Assembly: GCA_001970955.1 (NCBI GenBank)
Contig: MPUH01000828.1
Location: forward strand, 1 to 32,905
DNA: 32,905 nt
Direction of reading: 5' to 3'
Source of the DNA: Stentor coeruleus
Taxonomy: Eukaryota; Ciliophora; Heterotrichea; Heterotrichida; Stentoridae
Shown here: in pieces, positions 1 to 8,975 of the stretch
Layout of the letters: each line of letters opens with the position of its first letter
Position numbering within the stretch: the stretch's first letter is position 1
The notes under the pieces: generated by a model
Told to the model about the DNA's origin: nothing
The model's database searches: none
The model's input: the letters and a program-made list of their open reading frames with translations, nothing else
Position numbers and translations under genes: made by a program

Positions 1-22
1 ATCTGAAACACATCTGAAACAC
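1..22. repeat. 11-bp exact tandem duplication at the window edge
   Basis: The unit ATCTGAAACAC occurs at 1-11 and again at 12-22 with no mismatch. It lies inside the kinase frame, and 11 is not a multiple of 3, so one copy would shift the frame. Being at the sequence end it may be an assembly artefact. Confidence 0.6.
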
Positions 23-1454
23 TAAAATCTATAATTTTCACATTCCAATCATCTGTGACTAGAATATTATGAGGTTTAATATCCCTATGATATATACCAA
101 TGGATTGCATTTCAGCAAATGCTAAGAGAAGTTTAGCGAAAATACTTTCTGTGGTGTTTTTAGGGATATATTCACCTTTTCCTCTAAACTCAGTGATCTT
201 ATCAATTAAACTTGATGAATGAGCTTCCATATACAAAGTCACATTTATTTCTTCACCTACTTTTTCTCTTTCAGCCCCATAAAACTTTAAAAATGAATTC
301 TCTGATGTAGCTCTATTTGACAAAACAGTTAAAATTTTTATCTCATTTTCAATACTGTCAATACCATCATTTTTATAAAGTGAGTAAGTTTTTTTGGCTA
401 CCAATTCTTTATTAGGTAATTCTCCAATCCTTACTTCAATCTTAAATTGTTTATTAGCTCTAAAGTACGAAGGTCTTGATCTCCAAGTAACATTTTCTTT
501 ATTAAAATCACTTACTTTTAAAGTTTCCTCAGGTATAACCTTTTTTATTTTTGGTTTAGATTCAGTTTCCAAAGGTGTTGTTTCAATAAGAATAGGAGGA
601 GAAAGGTCAATTTCTGGTTCTGTTTTTATTGGGATTTCCATTTGTATTATATTTTCTATTTTCTCAAGATCTCGACTATTATTAAACCCTTTATAATTGA
701 TTTTCTTTAAATCTCCAAAAAGGTCCCTGATTTCTTCGACATCCATAGAAATTTCGTTTTCTTTTAATAATTTTTGATATTTAGGATCGTCAATATCTTT
801 ACAAACTCCAGATTCTCTACTCGGTTGATTGTATCTATAAAATTCGTATTTATTTCTAATATAATCGCAACCAATGCTAAAAATTATATTCGAGGCAATT
901 TCTAAGTCAATTCCAGATTCTTGCCCAGAATGCATGGTAATCGCTGTACTTTTAAGATCTTCTAAACTAAAATCTGAGTTGATCTTATCTGCTTGGCTAA
1001 AAACATAAGAAGTGAATTTTAATTTCAACAAATTTTTTGATTCTGAAACACAACATTGTAGGTTTTCAAGTTCAGTAATTTTTTCAGCCCATTTCGTCAA
1101 ATTGTCTCCGGAATTGCAATAAAAAATTACTTTGCATAAGTAACTATTATATTTTTCTACAATACTTTTTTTATATTCAGGAAGCTCTTCAATAAATTTC
1201 ACCATAATATCATGATAAAGAAGACTATCTTCAATATTTGGTTCCTTTATTTTCCCTAATTGAATAAGCATCAACCCCATAGCAAATCTTCTAAATTCTG
1301 GAATATTTAAATTACAAAATTCCACAAGCTGATTTGCTTCTAGGCTTCCTGATCTTTCAATTAAAACTTTTTGGAAATCAGAAAGCTGTATTTCTTTCTT
1401 TATAACTAAATCTTTTAGCTCTCCAAAAATATAATCAATTACATCACCTGACAT
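1..1454 (-). CDS. protein kinase, 5' part, runs off the left edge
   Basis: An ATG at 1454-1452 opens a frame of 484 codons that stays open to the window edge, so the 3' end is missing. Residues 1 to about 340 match nothing I recognise. The kinase domain follows: VAKK with the ATP-binding lysine, an acidic residue in the C-helix region (ENEIKIL), then HRDIKPHN at 456-463 (catalytic loop, D458, N463) and IIDFSVSD at 474-481. The usual DFG is DFS here, with the metal-binding Asp (D476) kept. No glycine-rich loop is obvious before the VAKK. All catalytic residues visible so far are present, so activity is plausible; substrate and pathway cannot be told. The activation segment, APE motif and C-lobe lie outside the window. 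Positions 1-22 are an exact 11-bp tandem duplication inside the coding frame, right after DFS, which may be an assembly fault at the contig end. Confidence 0.85.
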   Translation of the reverse strand, partial: MSGDVIDYIFGELKDLVIKKEIQLSDFQKVLIERSGSLEANQLVEFCNLNIPEFRRFAMGLMLIQLGKIKEPNIEDSLLYHDIMVKFIEELPEYKKSIVEKYNSYLCKVIFYCNSGDNLTKWAEKITELENLQCCVSESKNLLKLKFTSYVFSQADKINSDFSLEDLKSTAITMHSGQESGIDLEIASNIIFSIGCDYIRNKYEFYRYNQPSRESGVCKDIDDPKYQKLLKENEISMDVEEIRDLFGDLKKINYKGFNNSRDLEKIENIIQMEIPIKTEPEIDLSPPILIETTPLETESKPKIKKVIPEETLKVSDFNKENVTWRSRPSYFRANKQFKIEVRIGELPNKELVAKKTYSLYKNDGIDSIENEIKILTVLSNRATSENSFLKFYGAEREKVGEEINVTLYMEAHSSSLIDKITEFRGKGEYIPKNTTESIFAKLLLAFAEMQSIGIYHRDIKPHNILVTDDWNVKIIDFSVSDVFQ

Positions 1455-2226
1455 ATTTATTATAAGTATATAGATCATCAAAATATGAATGAAGTTTAAA
1501 GTTTAGACGATAAACATTTTTAATTGTTTTCATATGAAATTAGGTTGGAATAAAACTTTTTAAAAGTGTTGGAATTATTGTTTTATGTAATATTTTGGGA
1601 TAGAAGGTGGAATTTTTTGTATAATTTGATATCCTAATATGGTAAAATTTATAGACTGGGTTTGAATGATGATTTATAGGTTTCTGGGAGGAGATTTTTG
1701 CCTATAGTAGTAGAATTAGTAATTATATTAAATATATATAATAGTTAGGCTTTTGGGGAAAATGATTACAGAAGATATAAAATAAATAAATAATCATAAA
1801 ATATGACACAAAGGAAATATTGTATATAATCAATTTGTATATGAATATTTGCTATTGAGTTGGTTTTTTGATTGTGGTGGGTGAAATATTATTATGTAAA
1901 CTTTAAAGTAAAAAAATATGAAAGAAAATGAAGAGAATGCTTATAGATAAAAATCAAAAATTTATACTTTATTATGGATTTGTAAAATCTTATATTAGAA
2001 TAAAAAATTGAAAAGTGACACTTGTGTTATTGATGAAATATTAATTATGCTTTACTTAAAAATTTAAAAGTAATACTTGTGTTATTGATGAAATATTAAA
2101 TACGGCATACTTATGTTTTCTACATATATTAAAACATTAAAATCATAGCAATTGAGAAAAAACAATAGCATCTATCAAATTTTAATAAGAAAAAAAGTCC
2201 TTTTAAGGGTTCAACATATTTAGTTT
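1455..2226. other. intergenic, kinase 5' flank and 3' flank of the ubiquitin-like gene
   Basis: I find no gene here in any frame, including with 15-nt introns removed. The left part is rich in T and G on the + strand, which matches the 5' flanks of other minus-strand genes in this window. It contains the imperfect 55-bp tandem repeat listed separately. Confidence 0.6.
2011..2120. repeat. two-copy degenerate 55-bp tandem repeat
   Basis: Units begin at 2011 and 2066. Both carry a shared core CTTGTGTTATTGATGAAATA, while the ends differ more (TTATGCTTTACTTA against TACGGCATACTTA). No gene overlaps it. Confidence 0.7.
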
Positions 2227-2568
2227 TTATTCTCTGACCACTACTCTAAGGATTGCCCCATTCGTGATATTTGGATAGTCAGTCAAAGAAAGAGGCCTCA
2301 AGAGCTTAACATTTTCAAGCATTAGTTCCTATATAATTTCTACCAAAGAATTGAAATCCAATTCAGTCTTATTAGCTACTTGATATAAGACCCATTCAAC
2401 ATTTACTCCACTTTTGAACTAAATATAAAATACATTATCTTCAATACTTCTTCCATCTGGTAACTGGATAATAAGATGTAATGTTTGTCCAGATATCTCT
2501 TCACTTTCTTCATGAGCGCTTTTGTTTTCATCGCGCCCACCTATATGAAGATTAAGAGGAGATGCCAT
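2227..2568 (-). CDS. small ubiquitin-like fold protein, three exons
   Basis: This gene appears only after two 15-nt introns are removed (2419-2433 and 2329-2343). Exons are 2434-2568, 2344-2418 and 2227-2328; all three are multiples of three, so both introns are phase 0. The ATG at 2568-2566 starts a 103-residue protein ending in TAA. After an acidic leader of about 26 residues comes TLHLIIQLPDGRSIEDNF, a typical first beta hairpin of a ubiquitin-like or UBX fold, and it ends ITNGAILRVVVRE, a typical last strand. The middle part (LDFNSLELMLENVKLLRPL) resembles the Ras-binding/ubiquitin-like domain at the N terminus of ASPL/TUG proteins, but I cannot name an orthologue. There is no C-terminal diglycine, so it is probably not a conjugated modifier. 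Without splicing the frame is broken by two in-frame TAG codons, each the last three bases of an intron. Confidence 0.85.
2329..2343 (-). other. 15-nt intron 2 of the ubiquitin-like gene
   Basis: Reads GTAGAAATTATATAG on the minus strand. It is phase 0 and ends in an in-frame TAG. A10 is present. Confidence 0.85.
2419..2433 (-). other. 15-nt intron 1 of the ubiquitin-like gene
   Basis: Reads GTATTTTATATTTAG on the minus strand. It is phase 0 and ends in an in-frame TAG. A10 is present. Confidence 0.85.
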
Positions 2569-2863
2569 ATTATATATAATAAGAGCTTAAATAATTTTTA
2601 CTATAACTATCAAAGAAATATATTAAAACTTTTATTCTTATATTGTATTTATTTCTTTAAAACATCATTCATTTATAACAAACAAGAAATTACCTTTTAG
2701 CTTAGCCTTATAATTAAAGAGTTTCACGCTGTATAAAATTGCATAAAGCTTTAAATTTTTATTTACTATAAACATCCTACGAAAACCAAAATTCAATTTT
2801 GTTCATTTTGTGATAGTTTGATAATTTTATTTTTTAAAGTTATCCAATACAATTATAATCAAT

Positions 2864-4291
2864 ATGGACTCTATTATCCCTTTAATAGAAATCCCAGCAG
2901 TAAAACGTACTCAATCTAATTCTGAGCAAATAGTGAAATTATTATTGACCCTAAAATTCTTCAGAGACCTTCAAGAGCGTCAAGGTAACTCAGATAAAAT
3001 AAGTGATATTTCAAAAATCTTGGAAATTGTCCACTATAAGCCAGGACAATATGTTTTTAAAACAGGAGATTCAGCAGATAAGTATTATTTTTTACTTAGA
3101 GGTACAGTAAAAATTATGAGTAATTCTTATGTTGAAATCGATGAGCCTGGAGATGATGATATTAATAAACTTATTAGAGAAAATTTTGAAGTTACTCATT
3201 TGAGAAATAAGAAAAATAAGGAAAATCATCCTGAAGCACAGATGGGGATTTTAAATTCTGGATATGCATTTGGTGAAGCTGCAATTATTAATGATAAACC
3301 TCGGTATTTCTCTGTATTAGCAAATGAGCATATAACTGTAGCCACTTTACATAAAAATGATTTTTTTAAGTTAGAAGGATCTCAGGAAAAACAAGTAAAT
3401 GAAAAAATTGAATTTTTAAGGACGATTGAAGCATTTAAAACTTGGAGCAGAGTTTCCCTTTATAATCTTACCTTTTATTTCAAAGAGCTTAAATTTATAC
3501 GAGGGGCTACTGTTTATCCAGAAGGAGATACTCCAAATGTTGTTTATTTGATTAAAGAAGGAGAATTTAAATTTACCCAGCGCTTTACTATAAATGCTGG
3601 AAGCAAACACTGCACTGAACGCAAAAATGGTAGAGATACTTCAGTACCATTATCAGCTAGAAATATCACAATCAGAGCAAAAGATCTACAAATAGTGACA
3701 AAACAACCAGGGGAGATGTTCGGATTTGAAGAAATGCATGAAAAATTACCAGGGCGGATGTTTAAATGTACATGCATTTCACAAACCGGTAAACTTCTTT
3801 ATATATCAGAAAAAAATTTCACTAAAAAAGTCACACATCCAGAATCATTAAAATATATCGAAGAGCAATGCAACATATTTCGAGAATGGATATGCCCGCG
3901 TCTTGAAGAACTAAAGAAAATTGAACTATTTAAAAACGATAACAGTTATACACCATATCAAAAAATCAAACTTGCACCAAGGTCAACTTCAGTTGTTTCA
4001 ACTCAACAACCTAGGGCATATGAAGAATATGTTTCTGATTATCAGCCATTTCCAGTTATACTTAAAAAAATCTTCACAACTAAACGCACTTCAACTTCTC
4101 AGTCACGTAAAAAATCCCGAACTGGAGTTAGGAATACTGCTATGTTTCAGACTGAACTTGAAGATATTGATCAAAGCAAATATGTTGACCTTAACTCAAC
4201 AATGCAGTTCAACTCGAGTCGTAGAAGCTACTTTGTCCCAACAAAACTTTCTAGGACAAGGATCAAAAAGATTAGAACTAATCTTATTTAA
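2864..4291 (+). CDS. cyclic nucleotide-binding domain protein
   Basis: A 475-residue soluble protein with two cyclic-nucleotide-binding domains in tandem. The first (about 48-170) has the beta-roll start YKPGQYVFKTGDSADKYYFLLRGTVKI and a phosphate-binding cassette FGEAAIINDKPRYFS at 136-150, with the family Gly, Glu and Arg (R147) in place, so it may bind cAMP or cGMP. The second (about 190-325) keeps the fold pattern (GATVYPEGDTPNVVYLIKEG) but its cassette, near GFEEMHEKLPGRMF, is degenerate. The last 130 residues are basic and Ser/Thr-rich with no domain I know. No kinase or channel segment is present, so it is not a PKA catalytic subunit or an ion channel. A regulatory or scaffold role, possibly in cilia where such proteins are common in ciliates, is inference. 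No intron is needed. Confidence 0.85.
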   Translation: MDSIIPLIEIPAVKRTQSNSEQIVKLLLTLKFFRDLQERQGNSDKISDISKILEIVHYKPGQYVFKTGDSADKYYFLLRGTVKIMSNSYVEIDEPGDDDINKLIRENFEVTHLRNKKNKENHPEAQMGILNSGYAFGEAAIINDKPRYFSVLANEHITVATLHKNDFFKLEGSQEKQVNEKIEFLRTIEAFKTWSRVSLYNLTFYFKELKFIRGATVYPEGDTPNVVYLIKEGEFKFTQRFTINAGSKHCTERKNGRDTSVPLSARNITIRAKDLQIVTKQPGEMFGFEEMHEKLPGRMFKCTCISQTGKLLYISEKNFTKKVTHPESLKYIEEQCNIFREWICPRLEELKKIELFKNDNSYTPYQKIKLAPRSTSVVSTQQPRAYEEYVSDYQPFPVILKKIFTTKRTSTSQSRKKSRTGVRNTAMFQTELEDIDQSKYVDLNSTMQFNSSRRSYFVPTKLSRTRIKKIRTNLI

Positions 4292-4481
4292 GTTAGCATT
4301 AACTATAATAATAGTTATTAAGTTATTTGCTTTTAAGTAGATTTTATTTATGATTAGGCTATGCTTATTTACTGAGGATATAATAAAAACACATAATTTA
4401 ATCATCTATAAAACCTAACACCCACATCCCAAACCGAAATTTTTCTACAAAAACTTAAACCTCAAATCTAAAGCTTAAATT

Positions 4482-5075
4482 TCACTTAGAAACTTTTAAG
4501 TTTTTTAAATTAATGCATCCATGAGCAACACTTAACACTTCACTTATATCAAACAACCTCAATCCACTATTTTGTTCTACATCATATTCAGATAATACTC
4601 TTTTAGTTATCGGTCCTGAAGATCTACATGTGCTAGGTCTAATACTATCAAATGAATTTCTCTGAATTCCTCGTCTTCTAGTATCATCTCCTTTAGCAAT
4701 ATTACAGAACTTTAACATAGACCTATTAGGTTTTTTAAAAGTTCCTCTAGACTTTGGAGTATCACTATTTGTATGTAAGCGTTTGACAATAAAAACTCTT
4801 TTTCTTCGATTTCTATTATTAGGAGCTGTGAAGTCAAATGTTAAGTTTTTTATAGGTAATTGAGTTGAATCCATAAGATCATATTTTAATGGACTCATTG
4901 AAGTACCGATATCTTGAAGACATTGTTCGTAGTTTGTATGATCAAATGTAATAGGATTATTGGGAAAATATTGGAAGGAATTTTTTAGAAATCGGTGAGA
5001 ATTGACATATTTTGCTGATAGTGGTCTTTCTGAAAGAACTGCTCTTTTTGCAATTGGTCTATGAGAATTAAGCAT
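4482..5075 (-). CDS. unrecognised basic protein, 197 residues
   Basis: Intact ATG-to-TAA frame with normal base composition for this window. I recognise no domain. It is rich in Arg, Lys, Ser and Asn with short basic runs (NRNRRKR, DDTRRRG), no membrane segment and no signal peptide. It is convergent with the cyclic-nucleotide-binding gene, 190 bp away. Ciliates have many such low-complexity basic proteins, some cytoskeletal, but nothing here proves that. It is probably a real gene because its 5' and 3' flanks show the same composition switch as the other genes. Confidence 0.65.
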   Translation of the reverse strand: MLNSHRPIAKRAVLSERPLSAKYVNSHRFLKNSFQYFPNNPITFDHTNYEQCLQDIGTSMSPLKYDLMDSTQLPIKNLTFDFTAPNNRNRRKRVFIVKRLHTNSDTPKSRGTFKKPNRSMLKFCNIAKGDDTRRRGIQRNSFDSIRPSTCRSSGPITKRVLSEYDVEQNSGLRLFDISEVLSVAHGCINLKNLKVSK

Positions 5076-5510
5076 TTTATATTAGGATTGAGAATAATTT
5101 TATTATGGGATTAAAGGATGCTGATTGTTGATTTCGGTTTAGAGAGATTGTAATTTTTATTGTGATGGGGTATTTTATTAGATAAGGATGCATTTTTATA
5201 TGAAAGAAAAAAAGATATGGATTGAAATGATAAAATAATTCTTATTGGTTATTGATTTTTAATGATTTGATTTTTGTTTTTTTATAATGATCTATGGTTT
5301 TTGCAAGAATGATTGAGATAGTTTTTATTAAATTATATATAAAGGTATGATTTTAAAGATTATTCCTTTAATAGATGATTTTATTTTTGTTTGGAAAGTG
5401 TATATTCTATAAATAATTAAATTGATATTTATTATTCTTGTATTAATGATTTTTATACTGATATAATACCTTTTATTTGAGCTTTAAATATAGCTTATAA
5501 AATTATTAAA
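5076..5510. other. intergenic, no gene seen
   Basis: T- and G-rich on the + strand near 5076, as in other minus-strand 5' flanks, then plain AT-rich DNA. I find no frame, repeat or RNA gene. Confidence 0.55.
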
Positions 5511-6476
5511 CTACTTTTTTTTTGATGATGGACTTGAAGTTAATTCATAAGATCCAGGGCCTGGGACCCAGTTTTTAGATAACTGATGTGTTTCAGTAAA
5601 CCTCTTATCTTTATATTTCGAAATGTATGGAACTCGATTTTTATGCTCAAGAATAAAACTTGTAAAAGCTTTTTCTTTATCTTTATAATGACCTACACCT
5701 GGAACAAACTTATTTGTATTAGCAATTTCTTCATTCTTCCTTATAATCTTAGCTTTATTAAAAGGATATCTCGGAGTTGTAGTTGATAACGATTTTTTAT
5801 TAAAAGATTCTTCAAGTTCTTTTAAATACCCAGGTCCTACTGCAGCTTTTTCTTCAACTTTCTGTGGTTTCTTATTATAATATTTAAACACAGGAAGCCT
5901 TTTTTCCATTTTCGTGAACTAAGTAAATCTTACAGCTTTATCTCTATCTTCTAATTTCGTATAATAATGAGTTGACCCAGGGACTAATTCTGCTCTATGC
6001 TCAATATCATTTAAAAAACACATATCCTTTTCTTTACTAAATAAAAATTACTCAAATTTTCCCATAAGTGCTTTAGTAAGTGGTTGAGATTGACCTTTAG
6101 GTATAGGATGATAATCTCCTGGACCAGGGATTTTAGAGCTTAATTTTATAGCATTTTCAGTAATAGTTTCGCGTCTGTTTTTCAAAAACCTGCCATTTGG
6201 CTTTTCCCAATACATTTTCTGTAACTGTTCGTATTTAGGAGAATATGCAGTTGGGTCTGGGTCTTTAGCTCTTTTGTTAATCTCATAAAATGTATCTTTT
6301 TTCTTTTCGGTTGGGATTTTATGTTCTCTTGGTGTATAGAGTGAAGTGCTTGGAACTTCATATCCTTTCAAATCCCAGTTCTTCACATCACCTTTTGTGA
6401 TTTTATATATCTCATCAATTGACATGATTGGTGCGGTATTGTTTAAGTTAATTCTCACTCTATCTGTTTCTGACAT
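5511..6476 (-). CDS. sperm-tail PG-rich (SHIPPO) repeat protein, three exons
   Basis: Exons 6052-6476, 5934-6036 and 5511-5918 join across two 15-nt introns into a 311-residue protein. The middle exon (103 nt) has no ATG and would be missed alone. Pro-Gly repeats recur about every 40-60 residues: IPGPGDYHPI, LVPGSTHYY, VGPGYLKE, FVPGVGHYKDK and WVPGPGSYEL near the C terminus. Between them the text DKAFTKMEKRLP and EKAFTSFILEHKNRVP is also repeated, and one of these units spans the second splice junction, which supports the splicing. Proteins of this family are microtubule-associated and often inner proteins or decorations of ciliary doublets, so an axonemal or cortical microtubule role is likely in a ciliate. 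The MFS transporter gene ends its coding 322 bp away on the same strand, with no functional link visible. Confidence 0.9.
5919..5933 (-). other. 15-nt intron 2 of the PG-rich repeat gene
   Basis: Reads GTAAGATTTACTTAG on the minus strand, phase 0, in-frame TAG at its end, A10 present. Confidence 0.85.
6037..6051 (-). other. 15-nt intron 1 of the PG-rich repeat gene
   Basis: Reads GTAATTTTTATTTAG on the minus strand. It splits a codon after two bases (GA|T, Asp) and carries an in-frame TAA. A10 is present. Confidence 0.85.
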
Positions 6477-6798
6477 TTATAAGCACCCATATTTTTGTTT
6501 TTCTAAGAGGAAATGTAAAATACTAGTAGTTTTAAAGCAGAGCTCATAGTTTATATTTCAAATACAATTTTGCTAATGCGAAATATGCTTATGAGAAGAA
6601 ATATCTAAGATATATTTCACTAAAATCTTGTATCTTCAGAAAATCCCTTTATATTTTAACACCTACACATAAACCATAATACACAATAACCAACCCATTT
6701 ATATCTCAACTATTCAAACTACAACTATCAAAAAAAAATCTTAAACATACTCTTATATAAGCAAATATAACTAGTTAATAGAATTATAAAATTGCCAA
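6477..6798. other. intergenic, no gene seen
   Basis: 5' flank of the PG-rich gene and 3' flank of the transporter gene. C-rich and G-poor on the + strand in its right half, as in other minus-strand 3' flanks. Nothing else is visible. Confidence 0.55.
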
Positions 6799-8448
6799 TC
6801 AATTTTCTTCTTTAAGTTTTGTGAATTTCCTATTAGTAGTTTTTGATGTAGCGCCAACCATTTCAACTACCTGACTCGGTTCAGGGTTTCTCATTTCCTC
6901 TTTTTCTTCTTCAACATAATCCTCCATATTCTTCCCTAGAGTTTCTGTTAAAAGACAAGAAAAAAAGCTCCCAGCAATCAGTAGTAGTCCTATAAAAAAC
7001 AAAGGATGTATGCTAATTATTGATCCCAACATGATAATTAACGGACAACACAAGCTCCCTAAAAGGGAAATCAATCCTAAAACACCAAAAACCAAACTTC
7101 GGACACTAGTTGGAAAGCATTCAACTGCATATACATAACTAATAAGTCTTACTGAAGCTATTGAGAATCTGGCTAATGATAAAAGTATAAGTTGGATTAT
7201 ATGATTTGCACTTCTTATTATATTGTTTTTACTTGAACTATTGATAAAAGCTAAAGCCATAAGGCAGCAAACTCCTGCAATACCAAAATTTAAAACAAAA
7301 CCAAGCTGTCTTCCGATTTTATTAAGAAGAAAAGCCATGGCTATACAAGAAATTGTTTCAGAAAGAGCCATTATAGTTCCATTTAACTGAGGATTACCAA
7401 TATAATGTGGGATACTAAAAACCACACCATAATAACTGAATGAGAGAATAAACCAAAGGAATGACATCACTAAAAAGACTTTACGAAGCGAGTTTAGTCT
7501 TATAAGATCACAACATGAATATCTTTTTACAACTTTAGACTCAGATTCTGTTACACTTACTATACCATTTGAAATAGGTACAAAAGAATATTTAGATGCT
7601 GAAGATGTACTTTCACTATTTGGAGTATGTTTACTTGTATCTTGATATCCTATAACTTTTTCTCCTTCAAGCATATCAGTAAATGGTTGTTTTTGATTGT
7701 ATTGGGCTATACAATTTATGATATATCTAGCTTTTGAATACTTTCCTTGATTAGAAGCTAAAAACCTAGGGGATTCATAAAACCTTAACAAAAAAGGTGC
7801 CCAAATAATATTAGCAAAACCAATTATAATCATATGAATTCTCCATTGGGTTATAGCCCAGTTTATTAAACACATTGTCATCATACCAAATCCCCATGCG
7901 GCGAATATAATCCCAGCAAAAACATTCCTATATTCCCCATCCACAATTTCATGTATATAAATAAAAGAAGTCATCGTTGTTCCTCCTACAAAGATTCCAG
8001 AAATCAAAGAAAAAATCATAAAAAACTCAGCTGATGGACTTGCTGCACATATGAAAAGAGTCAAAGATGTTAATATAAGCCCAGAAATTGTAATACTTTT
8101 TCTTCCTAAACGATTTGCAAGATAAGAAATAATATATGTACCTATACCTAATCCTATAAAATAGGATAGTGATATAAGTGTACTTTTATATTCTTTACCA
8201 CAAAAAAGTTTCCATTCGTTTACTATGTTGGATGTGTCTTCAGGGATTTCAAAATCTTTTTCATAGCAATCTTCCCAATTTTTATTAGGATTTGGGTTGC
8301 TTAGAAGATAAGGAAGATTCATCATAAAAAGTGCTTGGCTCATCCAAATACCTGAGATTACTATCAACATATGGATTTGATATCGTCCATGGCCACCAAT
8401 TGTATTTAGGGCTTCGTCTAAACTTACAGAGTATAAAGAGTTTCTCAT
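6799..8448 (-). CDS. major facilitator transporter, SLC22 organic-ion type
   Basis: A 549-residue polytopic membrane protein with about 12 hydrophobic segments. After the first segment there is an extracellular loop with several Cys (NWEDCYEKDFEIPEDTS to LFCGKEYKS), as in SLC22 and related transporters. Helix 2-3 carries the MFS signature LANRLGRKSITISG, and ESPRFLASNQGKYSKAR after helix 6 is the usual SLC22/SV2 motif at the start of the large cytosolic loop. The second half repeats the pattern with LLNKIGRQLG and a conserved YAVECFPTSVRS. It probably moves a small organic cation, anion or other solute across the plasma membrane or a vesicle membrane; the substrate cannot be told. The C-terminal tail is acidic and charged. 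No intron is needed. Confidence 0.9.
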   Translation of the reverse strand: MRNSLYSVSLDEALNTIGGHGRYQIHMLIVISGIWMSQALFMMNLPYLLSNPNPNKNWEDCYEKDFEIPEDTSNIVNEWKLFCGKEYKSTLISLSYFIGLGIGTYIISYLANRLGRKSITISGLILTSLTLFICAASPSAEFFMIFSLISGIFVGGTTMTSFIYIHEIVDGEYRNVFAGIIFAAWGFGMMTMCLINWAITQWRIHMIIIGFANIIWAPFLLRFYESPRFLASNQGKYSKARYIINCIAQYNQKQPFTDMLEGEKVIGYQDTSKHTPNSESTSSASKYSFVPISNGIVSVTESESKVVKRYSCCDLIRLNSLRKVFLVMSFLWFILSFSYYGVVFSIPHYIGNPQLNGTIMALSETISCIAMAFLLNKIGRQLGFVLNFGIAGVCCLMALAFINSSSKNNIIRSANHIIQLILLSLARFSIASVRLISYVYAVECFPTSVRSLVFGVLGLISLLGSLCCPLIIMLGSIISIHPLFFIGLLLIAGSFFSCLLTETLGKNMEDYVEEEKEEMRNPEPSQVVEMVGATSKTTNRKFTKLKEEN

Positions 8449-8975
8449 GTTTTTGTTATTATATATATGAGATTTTTTTATTAGGTTTGTTTAGATGTTA
8501 TGTAATTGTTGGAAATTAGATATTAGGGATAATGTATGGATATTATGAATAATTATTTTTGGATTGATATAAAGTTTGGAAGAGTAGAGGTAAGATTTGA
8601 ATGGAAGGGATTATGAGGAAACTTAAGATTAGAAGAAGATTTTTAATATGATTTTTATGATCATGGGGTTTTTCGTTTATTTTTGAGAGTTTTTTTGAAT
8701 GTGGTTTGATTTTGTGTAATTGATTTATTTATGATATTTNGATTAGAAGAAGATTTTTAATATGATTTTTATGATCATGGGGTTTTCTTTTATTTTTGAG
8801 AGTTTTTTTGAATGTGGTTTGATTTTGTGTAATTGATTTATTTATGATATTTTAAATATATATTATTAGAAGAGTACCTAAAATCAAAAAAGAATATAAA
8901 AAACTTTTTATCCATACAAAACTTAATAATCTATTTGAAACTATACCATTTCTACCCAAGTACCATTAATTATTC
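8449..8975. other. intergenic with an assembly joint
   Basis: No gene is seen. The region contains the N at 8740 and the duplicated sequence around it, so its true length is probably about 113 bp shorter. Confidence 0.6.
8627..8852. repeat. 113-bp direct duplication around an N at 8740
   Basis: 8627-8739 recurs at 8741-8852 with one base missing and one substitution, both near the TTTTTCG run. The single N sits exactly between the copies. This is most likely two contig ends that overlap but were joined with an N, rather than a real repeat. Confidence 0.8.

Noticed and set aside
394..696. 100-residue + strand open frame
   Set aside because: It is antisense to the intact kinase frame, which has clear catalytic motifs.
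2485..2700. 71-residue + strand open frame
   Set aside because: It overlaps the antisense of the three-exon ubiquitin-like gene and its 5' flank, and has noncoding composition rich in Phe, Tyr and Asn.
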